In this document: piece by piece, positions 38,058 through 49,064 of the stretch
Layout: each line of letters starts with the position of its first letter
Numbering within the stretch: the first letter of the stretch is position 1
NCBI GenBank assembly: GCA_002224055.1
Contig: AZLU01000194.1
Coordinates: 1-64,000, forward strand
Direction: 5' to 3'
From: Pezizomycotina sp. ARF18
Lineage: Eukaryota > Ascomycota
Length of the DNA stretch: 64,000 nt
The notes under the pieces: generated by a model
What the model was told of the DNA's origin: nothing
The model's database searches: none
The model's input: the letters and a program-made list of their open reading frames with translations, nothing else
Program-made: the position numbers and the translations under genes

Positions 38058-40371
38058 GTGAGGAAGGAAACGGAGCCTCATTCTTGCTCCACTCGCTTAC
38101 ATTCCCAAATACAATGATGGGTTTAGTCCACTTAGTATTCTACTACAAGATCCGATACCGATCTAAGAAGAACTCCGTCGTCTTCTTCCAATTCCTCCAG
38201 ATCTTCTAGCTCCTCGCGCTTCTCGTTTCAGGGCTATGAGTCGGTACCTACCGACGATCCCGATGTATCCGATTTGCCGTTGTATGAAAAACCGAATCCG
38301 CCTTCGAAAATCGAACGCCATTACAACTGGGTCCATGCTGCGATTATTATAGCGGCAGTATATTCAACCGTTGGCTCCCTTGCTTTCCTTATTATTGCTC
38401 TCGTCGGCGTTCAATGGAGCATTAGGCCCTCTTCCCTTCGAACTGCGGATTTTGGTGTGGCGTTCCTTGCCAAAACCATTGAAATCTCTTTCGTGGACAA
38501 CCTTCGTTGCCTTATCGGCCAAGTGCTGGCCGCAGGGCCACCAATATTCAATACTCCCAAGGTATTACCCTTTCCGAGCTTGCTCTAAAGATGTGGGTAG
38601 TACAACCTGGTAGCCTGTTCACAAAGCCTTCCCATTTTCCCCTAGCAAGGAAGAGTTGGTTGGGGCTATGGCTTTGTTCCTTTCGTCGATACCATTGGTA
38701 TACACCACAGCATGCAATACTATTGTCTCGCCTCGACTAAAAACGACAACCTCGTCAAGGCTCTGTCGGGCATTGTGCGGAACCCTTTCGCCAAACGCGC
38801 CTAGCCTTGATAATTATTGTCCGACGGTCAGCATATGGAATAAAGACGGTAGATCCGCACAGATGGACCCTGCTAATTGTAGCTCCCTGCAAAGGAGCTC
38901 CCTTGGTCCTGCCAACTTATACGCCTTCCTTCAAACCTGGAATGAATCTCAAATATCATACGAGGGTACGAAAAAAGCCGACCCCGGCCCATGTTGTCTA
39001 GAGTCGACGTCTTATACCGGTTCCTGGCTGGACTTATCAACAACCAAACCTGGGCTCAATAATGTCACTCTCGCCCTGCCGCATGCTGGGTTACCTGATG
39101 CTGCACGAAACAACTCCCTCAATCACATTATCCAACCATCACAGAACGGAATCGAAGGCTACACAGTTAATGCATCCATTCCGAACCCGCAATCAATGTG
39201 CTCTGTTATCCCATTGGTGATCCCACATGGTTCTGACAATGGATTCTGTGGACTGCCGGCGCGAGGGGTCCTTAGACCGAAGATTGCCCAGATATTCAAT
39301 TTCAACTCCAATGCTGCGTTCTCTTCTGAATCTAGAAATTCCATTCAATCCACTTTCGAAGCCCCAAGATTTCTAATCGACTCTGGCGCTTGTCATATAC
39401 CTGGGCAGATAATCTGTTCTTCGATCCTCATTCTATCTCCTCATGACGCCGCCAGACTCTGAACCCACAAAAATTACTGATGAGGGCTTCGTAATGTGCA
39501 GTATCAGAGGATTCCGTACTTCGGATTGTTCGACGCAGTACCAGAGTACTGTCCGATAGGGGCCTTGCCACACTGAACTGCCCTGAGAGCAATGAAATGG
39601 CTTTATCGCAACTCAAAACACCTGGTACCTCCGGCTCGAGGCTACGCATCGCAGAACCGAGGCCGTCCGAATAACCCTTTCCCTTTATCAGAAACATGCT
39701 CATGGAAAATTTAAAAGCCACAGGCCTGGGTGTTACTTATGAATATGCTCCTGATGTTTCCTTTCAAAGGCTGCTCAGTGAACTAGCAATCGATACTTTA
39801 AACTCAAAGTTAAATCCTCGTGCCCCTCTCTTTCAGAAGCACTGGCCGTCCTTTTAGCACACTCGCTTCCATTATTATCTCGAGGGGCGCCATTAAACCC
39901 GTGTACGAATACCATCAACCAGTATTATCTTACGACGATTACGACTTCCATATGTCGGATGATGCGTTAGGAAGAATCCCGTCGCCATTCGCGAAGGATT
40001 ATTTTACGCCACAGTCACGCAAAGCGGATACAGCTCCGGTGCCGCCAACTATTGGGAGGCATTGTTTTTTCTTTGTTATGGTCTGGGTATTTCTGGTCAG
40101 TGCTACATGCCTACTTTACTTCCTCCTCGTGCCTCGTACTAGAGGCTTCATTAAGGACTGGATAGAACCTGAAGAACTACTGGGACTTCTACTTGATCCT
40201 GTTACTTCGGAGGACATGCGTGGTGGAAGAGATGGGAAACCGGCAAGGATGGAGCCGGGCCCAAGTTCGTTGAACTCGCATAGGGATGGGAAATCGTGGG
40301 CTCTCCTGCGACCAGATACAAGAATCGTCATTCTTGACGAATCCCGGTCGAATAGCGGTTTTGGCTCTTAA
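38058..40371 (+). pseudogene. Polytopic membrane protein, 'Mcm2-3-5'-like family, tandem copy 2
   Basis: The position matching the start codon of copies 1 and 3 is GTG (38058). N-terminal LILAPLAYIPKYNDGF is followed by a Ser-rich stretch and membrane segments AAIIIAAVYSTVGSLAFLII and FLAKTIEISFV. MWVVQPGSLFTKPS lies in another frame. The longest frame (38656-39462, 268 codons) covers the extracellular-type loop with NVTLALPHAGLPDAARN and several N-glycosylation sequons. The C-terminal frame (39820-40371) has the last membrane segment FFVMVWVFLVSATCLLYFLL, LLGLLLDPVTSEDMRGG and ILDESRSNSGFGS. About four frame changes and the lost ATG make it a pseudogene. Confidence 0.72.
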
Positions 40372-42389
40372 AAAAGCCGCGACAGCAGCGTAGCAATCAC
40401 GACGCTAGACAATGCTGGCGTACAAGTTTTACAACGCTTCGTCTTCCCCAGTTGACATGCTTATTGCTTTGTATCTTATCTCCATGCGGAGTGTAGATTG
40501 TTTGGCTCATCACATGAGTTGCAGTGTGTGACCTTCAAGGCAGACTGTAAGCAGCCTAAGAGGTGGCGATTTATGCGTGCAAACTTCTCAAGCGTTCCGG
40601 TGATCAAGTAAAGGCTCGCAATTAGAACCGTGGCCCCTTTTTCTCCTTGGTGCCTCTCACATCTTTTCTTATCAATAATATCTGCAAATAATAAAGGATA
40701 ATTTAATGGATTTGTCGCACACTTTTCTAACGACGTTGTATAGGAACAGACTTAAATGTAAGATACAGCTCGTGGTTGTTTCTGGGTTACTTTCCTTTCG
40801 CAAAGACAGATACTACGGCCTCGCTTGTCAATATCTATCGGCTCTTCTCGAAATACCATTTTGACACACGATATTCGTCTCACCGACAGAATTTCTTCCT
40901 ACCTCTTCGAATAACTCTCTTGGCCCTTTAAGCGGGAATATGTATAGGACGTACAAATTTTTCTTCAAACTTAATGAGTCACCAAATAAGAACTAATGTT
41001 AATGTTGGGGGCTCCGTAAAGTCTCTAAGGCCCTTCTGCTCTCAAGGTGGCGAGCAAACCTCGAAAGAACGGAAGAATGTGGTCGGAAAAAGATCGCACT
41101 CATCGTGTCAGCACTATGAAAGTCTCCCATATGGGTGGATTGCTGGCGCTTTCCACAAGGTGAAATGGAAACCTGATCATATTGGCGAGTTTTTGAACGA
41201 GGCCTCAGGCTTTTACTCAATTATATGTATGAAGAAGTGACCTCGAACCTAACAGTGTTTTTCTAGATACACCTTCAACCACGTATCAAGAATTGAATTT
41301 GAAGGAGGAACTCCCCCCACTCGTGGTGGCAGCGAAGAAGTGCGACGAGGCTGGCTGCCACAAACTCAGAGAATTCAAATCAATTGCCCACACGCCGATG
41401 TCGTAGCAGTGTCTTAAAGCCTATTGGCGATGAATTCAGTAGCACTGTGCTTCAGTACGTGTAACGCATGCATATAACTAGAGACCATTGTAAATGACTC
41501 TACGGAGCAAAAGAATACAAGAAGAAGCAAGAATTGTAAAGCTTGGAGATTCTTTCGCGATTTGTCAGTAAACTACGATCATGGTGCATTAGGACGAGTT
41601 CTTTCAATGGCAGCACACACCTTTTGTGGTATCTATAGACTCTTAAAATTTATTGGGTCTTCATTAGAAGTATGAAATGTGCCTTTTTATGAGACAATCA
41701 TGATGAGTCGTTGGAAAGCGAGAGAAATCTCCCATACCTTAGCCTTGCGCTCTAAAATCTTAACACTTGATTAATTGCCTGTGTTCCGTAGAGGCTTCGA
41801 TGCCGCTATGTTGGCCTATAGGCTGAGTCAAGACTCACGGATTGCCTTGTGGTATCAGGTCTTCGTGGACGCGGATAGCGGAAAGGGCCCTAGACGAAAG
41901 CCTTCTTCCAACTGCTCGAGGAATATGGCTTATAAGCGCCGACTTGAAAGCCAAACAACTGCAGTAAACAAGGCTGAAGGCAACGAACAACAAATAGAAT
42001 CTGTGAAAACGAACGTGGAAAACATTGCTTTTACCTTGGACAACTAAAAAGAAATGTTTGCAATGTTACCACTCATTTCCTGCAGGCCTGGTGTCGAGAA
42101 TTTTTCATACGAGCTACGAGCCTAATTAAAATCTGCCTTGAGGTGGTTTTCACGCGGCTGTGGTGCCAAGGAACGTGAGGAGTCTAAAAACTTTTGACCA
42201 GCACTGCGTTATGGACATTGAAGACCTGAGTTTGCTGTAGTAAGTAGAGAAATTGAGATTGCCCACCCTACATTCTACTTTCTTAACTTCTGGAACCTGT
42301 GATAAACTATTTAGCGGATTAACGACGCTTGGAGATCTTTGTGCTAGCTTTACTCTCTATATCTAGGAAACTTTTATCTCGGATAATAT
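40372..42389. other. Spacer between tandem copies 2 and 3
   Basis: Frames at 40974-41240 and 41775-42047 (88 and 90 codons) have no recognised family. Nothing else identified. Confidence 0.35.
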
Positions 42390-42398
42390 TATATAAAG
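42390..42398 (+). promoter_or_regulatory. Candidate TATA box of tandem copy 3
   Basis: TATATAAAG lies 80 bp upstream of the ATG at 42478, a usual distance for fungal core promoters. Supported by position only. Confidence 0.35.
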
Positions 42399-42477
42399 CC
42401 CTTAAAGCCCGGTCTTCCGAGATCCTTACCGTCCCATATCCTCTATTTCTACCTCTCGAGTAAAGCTTAGAGACTTC

Positions 42478-44713
42478 ATGCGCAAATTACGTACCATCCT
42501 TCTCGCACCGCCGCCTCATATTCCGCTCGCGCCGAGAAGTTCCAACATTCCTAGACCTGAGCCCACAATGACCTCATCAATCGATAAAAATTTACCGCCG
42601 AAGTTGACTTACGATCCCCTTGGTGTCTATGATGCGTTTTCATTACAAAGCACGCCCGCTAAAGGACGTTCCAAAACTTCAACAAAGTCTGGAAGTATTC
42701 TAGCAAATTGTGGCTGGTCCGGGATTGCGGTTCTCCTTACGGCAGTGTATTCAACCCTAGCATCACTGATATTTGCCATCATCGCCCTTTTAAGGCTCCA
42801 ATGGGGCATTTTGCCTACCTCCGTTCGAACCGCGTCATTTTTATCGGCCCTTATTGCAAAAACCATTGAAATATCTTTCGTCACCGTATTTGTAGCGTTT
42901 ATGGGCCAAATACTGAGCCGAAAAACGATTAGTTTCAAGCCAAGAGTCCGCAGGAATCCGCCTTTCGGAGTTGGCTATGAAGTTTTGAATTATTCAGCTT
43001 GGTAGCTTGCTTACAAAGTTTTCGCATTTGTCCATAGCTGGAAGAAGCTGGCTCGGAATCATGGCACTCCTTGTCTCCATGTTGTCTTTGCTCTACACCA
43101 CGACCTCAGATACTCTTGTTTCGCCAAAACTGCAAACGTCCACTAAACATCGAATGCTATCTGGCCTAGTTCAAAATCAATTTGGAGATCTTGTTAGAAT
43201 TTTGTACAACTGTTCTGCGGCCATTACCTTGCAGGATGACGACACTAGCGAGACCTCCGCCTTTATGTCCTGTCTGAGTACACATGCGCTTCTACCGAGC
43301 TGTCTGCCAATGGCTTTACAGGCTTCTATAGCTATCTTCAGTTATGGAACGCTTCTAAAATTTCTTCCACCGGCAACAACGATCCTCGGGGAAGGCCTGC
43401 CCCGCGCACCACTCTGGACTCTGTACCCTTCAGTGGCACATGGATCGATGCATACGGGCAAAATGGTTTCAACAATGTTACCCTGGAGATGCCTCACGCT
43501 GGATTAGTTGATACCGCGAGAGATTCGGCGACAAATCATATTATTCAACCAATCCAGGCGGTATACAAGAGTATAGCATAAATGCTTCTATTCAAAGCCC
43601 TGCAGTGAACATTATGTGTACTGCACTGAGCGAGGAGCAACTTGAGTGGTTTCTCGCGCAAGATGACCCATATAACCTGAGACGCAACGGAACCTTGGAT
43701 CCAAAAGTCGCGCAATTATTTAATTTCGACCCTAGCTCCGAGTATGTTACTCCCAATGTCACTGTCACCAACATAACCACATTTGAGGCCCCTCGTTTCT
43801 CGACTTACAATACTTTCGCAATCAGTGCATGGGAAAATCAGGGCTTGTATGATCCATCTATTTATTTGCTTGGAGGGCGATATTTCAATGGCGACAACAC
43901 CAGAAGGTTTTGGACTCTTTGTAGCGTTAAGGGGCTACTTGTTGTAACCTGTTCGTCCGAGTATCAGACCGCTGGCCGGATGATGGGTTCGCTCGCACAG
44001 ATTGCTCCGGAGGAAATAAACAAGCATATGTACATGCCAAAAACTACCATCCCCCGGTTACCGATCTATTCAGCACGGATCATAATCCCAGCCGAAGTTT
44101 TAGAGGACTAACATTTGTGGAGGCAAGGCTATGCAAATCGCTAACGCCGATGAGAATTCCGCTAATCGAATATCAAACTTGCTAATGGAGATGGCGATAG
44201 TCACTCCGAAGTCTCAATTGGACCTCCATTGCCCTTCTCTTGCAGAAGCGCTCGTTGTCCTCTGTGCAAGCCCTCTTGCTCTGGCTTCGAGGGGTTCCCC
44301 TTTTAGACCTATTTTAATTATAGCTCCAGCACGCCAAATGCCATGGAGGACTTCTACGCTGTCATCACGCAGAGTGGTTATGTTTCTGGCGCCGCGAATG
44401 AATAGGAGGCACTTTTTATTTTAGTCTTGGCGGCCGTCTTCATTCTCAACGTTGTATGCCTGCTTTATTTTGCTATCGCAAGGCATCCCAGAGGTTTACC
44501 AGGGACTGGACAAAATCAGAGGAACTTTTAGCCGTTCTACTAGATCCTGGTACTTCAAAGATATCCGTGGCACCAATGGTAAATCAGTGAGGATCGAACT
44601 TTCGCCTCCTCTCCGATTCTCAGCGAATTCAAAAATCATCGAAAATCTTGGGCCTCAATGCGAAGATTGTTATGCTGGATAAAAAAAGGCCAAATAACGG
44701 TTCTGAGCAATAG
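42478..44713 (+). pseudogene. Polytopic membrane protein, 'Mcm2-3-5'-like family, tandem copy 3
   Basis: ATG at 42478 gives 175 codons including IAVLLTAVYSTLASLIFAII and KTIEISFVTVFVAFMGQILS. The next frame has IMALLVSMLSLLYTTTSDTL and VSPKLQTST (43007 on). The central loop shows NVTLEMPHAGLVDTARDS near 43474 in another frame. The frame 43605-44111 (168 codons) holds ALSEEQLEWFLAQDDPYNLR and YDPSIYLLGGRYFNGDN. The end reads VMLDKKRPNNGSEQ, matching the C-terminus of copies 1 and 2. About five frame changes occur. The three copies start at intervals of about 3.9 and 4.4 kb in the same direction, so they arose by tandem duplication and later diverged. Confidence 0.72.
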
Positions 44714-45617
44714 AAACCAGGTTTGCAAGGCAAAGGAGGTCGTGGGTAGAGAACTATCTCAGCGCAATTAGGCGTCAGCTTACCGGTATATGGCAATTTG
44801 GTGCATTTGCAATGTCAGTCTACATTTACTCATATGTATATGAAATATTTCAAGGGGCCCTATACTCATATTGTTGGGATATTTCTATCGGTTATATAAC
44901 ATTCCGTGTGGCCACGCAAGCTCTTCTTAGCAAACTATACGAAACAGACGGAACGCATTGACAGCCGTACTGATGCATCTCGGGAATGCATCGATTACAT
45001 TCTTGACAGATAGCAAAGGTGGCTCGTTGAAACATTGCTATTAACCTTATAGCCTCTTTTTATTAGCCATGTAGTGGAGCAACTTGAACGTGAGATGCGA
45101 GCAATCTTGCTCCTTTCTAATTTTTTAGCAGCCTAATATCTAACGATATCTTCACCTGAAACTTCAGGAATCATGAGTTCTTTTAACCTGAAACCCGAAT
45201 TGCTGTCCAATTGAAAGTTTAGCTTTAAATTTCATTATAGAGTTGTGGCAACAAAGAAGAAGGACTTTTCTATATTACCAGTTTATTACAGAGATTACTT
45301 TCACATCTGGAAGCCTGCTTCTGTCCTCCAAAGCTAAGCGTGAAGTGGCGTGATATCAAGGATCACCGCACTTGAGTTCGCCCTTCTAGGCATGCTCAAG
45401 CTTGTCACTCCACAAACCGTAAACCTCCGACCTCCGCTAGATTAGCTTCACTAGAAATCAATAATCTGTAGTTCTTCCCCTAATAACCAATTCCATATCC
45501 TTAGCCATTCCAAACAAAAGGAGAAAAAAAAAGCGCTCCATCAATCTATCAAAGAATCACTTTTCACACCAGAACTCACTTGGCTCTGTTATATCCCAAA
45601 ACTACAAAGTCTCAGAT
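44714..45617. other. No gene seen
   Basis: No frame over 60 codons and no repeat ends noticed. This is the border between the membrane-protein array and the Cys-motif cluster. Confidence 0.4.
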
Positions 45618-46148
45618 ATGTGTAACCATATCTGTCTCCGCGTTCACGACGCTTGCCGAGAGCGCTTCGGTAACGGGCAAGTCGAGCGCATTAGGTTCCC
45701 CGAGGCACCTTGCGACTGCAATGTCGAAAAGTTCTCAAGGGTAATACTCACGCGTTGCGACGAAGGTCCCGATGCACGTTACCCGCCTAAGTCTTGCAAA
45801 GACTGCAACATGATTAAGATAGCGCTGCGCGATATAAGCATACATATATTCGGTACGATGAGGCTCAGGGACATCAAGGCGTGCGAAAGTTACGTGTATG
45901 ATCAGCTGCGGGCACGGAAATACATTGGCTCAAGAGAAAGAGTATGGAGGTCGAGCATGAACAAGGATAATTCACCGGGGAGGTGCCACCTAGAAATGGG
46001 CCGTTCAGAGGCAGCAGGCAGAAGACGAGATATGTTAACGACGAGGAAGAGGGGGATGGCAATAGGAGACGAAGCAGCGATGAGGATACCCTGGTCGGCA
46101 GCGAAGACGAACAGTAAAGAGGGGGAAAAGTCAGTCAGATATTCTTAA
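45618..46148 (+). CDS. Cys-motif cluster member 1 (MC...CxC...C...CxxC), possibly broken in the tail
   Basis: ATG at 45618 begins MCNHICLRVHDACRERFG. The core is APCDCNVEKFSRVILTRCDE, then 12 residues from that Cys to CKDC, giving C-x-C-x(12)-C-x(12)-C-x(2)-C. The open frame has 176 codons. After about residue 110 the protein becomes Arg-rich, while the next frame is strongly acidic (NDEEEGDGNRRRSSDEDTL) and ends in its own stop near 46101, the sort of tail seen in other members. A frame change is therefore likely. No signal peptide or membrane segment. Function unknown; a small metal-binding or disulfide fold is inferred only from cysteine spacing. Confidence 0.6.
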   Translation: MCNHICLRVHDACRERFGNGQVERIRFPEAPCDCNVEKFSRVILTRCDEGPDARYPPKSCKDCNMIKIALRDISIHIFGTMRLRDIKACESYVYDQLRARKYIGSRERVWRSSMNKDNSPGRCHLEMGRSEAAGRRRDMLTTRKRGMAIGDEAAMRIPWSAAKTNSKEGEKSVRYS

Positions 46149-46379
46149 AGAGAGGAATCAAAACAACTGTTTGGCATTCATTATTAGCTGCATATTAATG
46201 GCGTCTCGGCGAATATTATATACTCTTACAATCACTTAGGCACACTCCCAAGGATCTCGATAGCTTCTAGTTAGAAGCTTAAAGGTTGAGAGGCATTGGT
46301 TCGGCCAACTAGATATGAACTTAATATTTTTAGTCTGAATTATTTTACCTTCGGATATCTTTACAAAAAAGCAAATAAA

Positions 46380-46779
46380 TTAGTTCAGCTTTACCTTGAC
46401 TTGGGCGTCTTGCGATTCACATAAAGGATGAGAACTCGCTCCCCCCCCCCGGGGGGGCGACTTACCAGAAATACGAAATATAGCACTTTCCCCTGCGTCA
46501 TCGTAACCAATACAAGATCCGTTAAGTAATAAAGCATAACGATCGTTGATAGTGGGTGCAACATTGTGAACCTTTCCCACGGAGATTGCTTCCGACAGGA
46601 GCGTCGTGTGGAAATCCCGACCGGAAGTCTTCCACGTTGATGCTAAAGTAATAACTTGATAGGGCCGAGCAGATACCAAAACCACTATAGTGATTCCCTG
46701 CCGCCTTGTCGAGCCATGAACAGAAAAACAACGCCATCAATGATCGTTTAGCTTTCACTCGAGAGGAACTTGTGCCCAT
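46380..46779 (-). other. Coding-like fragment, unidentified
   Basis: Two overlapping minus-strand frames (85 and 101 codons) occur. One ends NGSCIGYDDAGESAIFRISG just before a GTAAGT, so an exon ending near 46465 is possible. A C10G7 run lies immediately beyond at 46441-46457. No family recognised. Confidence 0.2.
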
Positions 46780-46989
46780 ATTAATGAAAGGAAGAGTAAT
46801 TGTAGAAGTTCCTTGGGGCCTATATTACCCACTGGAAACGGGTTTGAGCCATTGGTTTATTCAGACGGCTTCTTTTCTCCCGTGAGTGCGAATGTATGAG
46901 GTCGGTTAAATTGTCGGGATTTTCCAAGTCATTAAAATCATCGGAAACCCACCCAAGCCATGCTACATCGTAATGCCACTGTTAAAGCG

Positions 46990-47179
46990 CCTAATATGTA
47001 TTCTGCCTGACAGAAGTACGGCGGTTAGGTTTATCGAAAAACGTTTAAAAAAAAAAAATCGGGCGAAATTCCGGTTCACGATGCCAAGCGGCCCGTGCGT
47101 TTGTCAAAAGGAAACCCTGTATCTCTGTGAATTCATCGCTTATAATTTATGGCCAATTTTCAAGCTTCCTTTCGCCTAG
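46990..47179 (+). pseudogene. Possible Cys-motif cluster fragment
   Basis: The plus frame reads ICILPDRSTAVRFIEKRL and later PSGPCVCQKETLYLC. The C-x-C and the CIL start resemble cluster members (MCILRIIL at 60546), with ATA where ATG would be. The CxxC half is missing and the Cys spacing is shorter, so the link is weak. Confidence 0.28.
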
Positions 47180-49064
47180 TATCATGAATAGCAGTACCAG
47201 GGTTACAAGTCTACAGCTTAAACATGAAACAAGGAAATAAACGGCGAAGCTTCTTCCGGAACAGTACATGCGGGCATTAAGGATCGCCACTTTATGCCAA
47301 AGATAGATCTGAAACGCCTTTTTTATATCTGGTTGCTGGCCGAAGCCTGAAATTTGAATAGCCCCAGAATGAATTAAGTTCTAATTCATTGAGTTATCGG
47401 AATAATAACGATCATCAGAAGGGATCTTCTTAGTTATATCGTCGAAGATAATACTTTCTTGTTTGTGGACGCCGAGTAAGACGTCCAATTAATTATAACT
47501 GAGAAAGAGGAGTGGAACTGAACTCTTAGGAATGATCACAGTTGCAACGGTCCAGGGCTTACGGGAATTTAGAAGCTAATATCGTCGTATCGGACTGAAC
47601 TGCAAAGTAAACGCTGCTCATGAGCCGGTCAAAGCTCCCATTGGTGGTTTCGTCTGGCCTCGGCAGTAAAGTGCGGCGGTGGGAAGATATGATGATCAGC
47701 GGGCGATACGCTCCTGGGATCTCTTGGCCTAAGCGAAAAAGACACCAGCATTGACCCCTCGACTTGCTTAGGAACCTTGAGACGAGTTTCCTAATTCCGC
47801 AAGGATCTACGAAGTAAGAAGCCATGTGCTCTTACTCCAGAGCTTCCATGCACCCTCGAAACATCAAAAGGAATTTTTTACTGTTTTCTAGACGCTATAT
47901 TGAAGTGAGCAATCCGTTTTCTGCGTAGGCTTTTTACATGATCGTTTTATTTAGATTCAGTACAAGTCAGGCAATAAGCCAGAGAAAACTGAGAACCCTA
48001 AAAAGATTGGAAACCGGGCTGTAATCATAGCCAGAAAAAAAAAATTACACGCCTCCGGCTTTTTTTTTTGTTTTTTCTTGTTGAAAACCGCCGTATTTTT
48101 GCCATTAATGCCCATATCACGCTGGTTACCTAGTTCCTTATTACACCTGCATGGATACTGATTATGCGAGTGGAGAAGGTCTATACCCGGATTACCAATG
48201 TACTTAGATGTGAGGTGAGCTGCATAGCTTCTATAGCGACAGTTTTTAGTAACGGTGGTACCACTCTAGACCAAGCATGGGCATTTAGGCCAACGGGGCT
48301 GTCAATTAAACGTTCGGCGTGGGAAATGGCTTAGGGCATAACCTCGATTTCCTCTCCGTTTCTCTGGCCTTTCCAACTGATAACTTAAGCTATTAGTGCA
48401 GAGGCCTATTTAGCAAGATTCATGGCAATTCTTGCGTTACGTGCTAATTTCGGCATTTATGGACAAGATTTTGCGGTCAAAACGGGGACCTGTTTGGATT
48501 GTAGAAATATTCAAAGATGTTTGACACCCGCCTATAGGTAGACTGGATGTCAGAGATAATCGCAGCCTTATATTTGCCGAGCCTAGAAGTTATATAGCTT
48601 CTACAGACCTCGAAGGTGCATATGAACTCCGTCCCCCCCCCCCCCCCGGCGAAGGAAGTCTCTACGACGTCACTCGTTCTGAACCATATCGTATCCTAGA
48701 TAGTCTTACAGCGCGAACCTTGGCCACCATTTTATATTCCGATTGTCGTCGTTTTTGTACATCCGAATTTCCTCGAAATACTCCAGCCGTTTCGTCTCAT
48801 CTTCAACTGCGTATCTCTCTTCGTTTTTACTTATTTACCTCCCCGTTCTTTCTCTAATTTTCCAAATCTTTGTGGTTGCCTCGATGACGTTTGCAAGATC
48901 TCAATACCTCGATCCCGAACACATCAGTTGCTAATATATTGAACGACCCGATCAATTCTTTTTCGGTGCTCATTCTCGAATCCACATAGCTTCACATTGC
49001 TTGACAACTTCACTGATTTCTTCTTTTCTGGTAACGATATATATATCGACTTCGAATAACAACC
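47180..49064. other. No supported gene
   Basis: An 88-codon minus frame at 47559-47825 has no recognised family. A run of 15 C lies near 48632-48646. No mobile-element ends noticed. Confidence 0.35.

Noticed and set aside
34146-44713. MCM helicase genes, as the family name 'Mcm2-3-5' might suggest
   Set aside because: There is no Walker A or B motif; the proteins are multi-span membrane proteins.
46432-46460. C10G7 palindromic run as a regulatory or replication signal
   Set aside because: Other homopolymer runs (C near 15513 and 48632, A and T runs) are scattered through the window, so it looks like simple low complexity.
47559-47825. Minus-strand frame containing GQCWCLFR as a possible cluster member
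   Set aside because: No Met-Cys start and no downstream C or CxxC in any frame.
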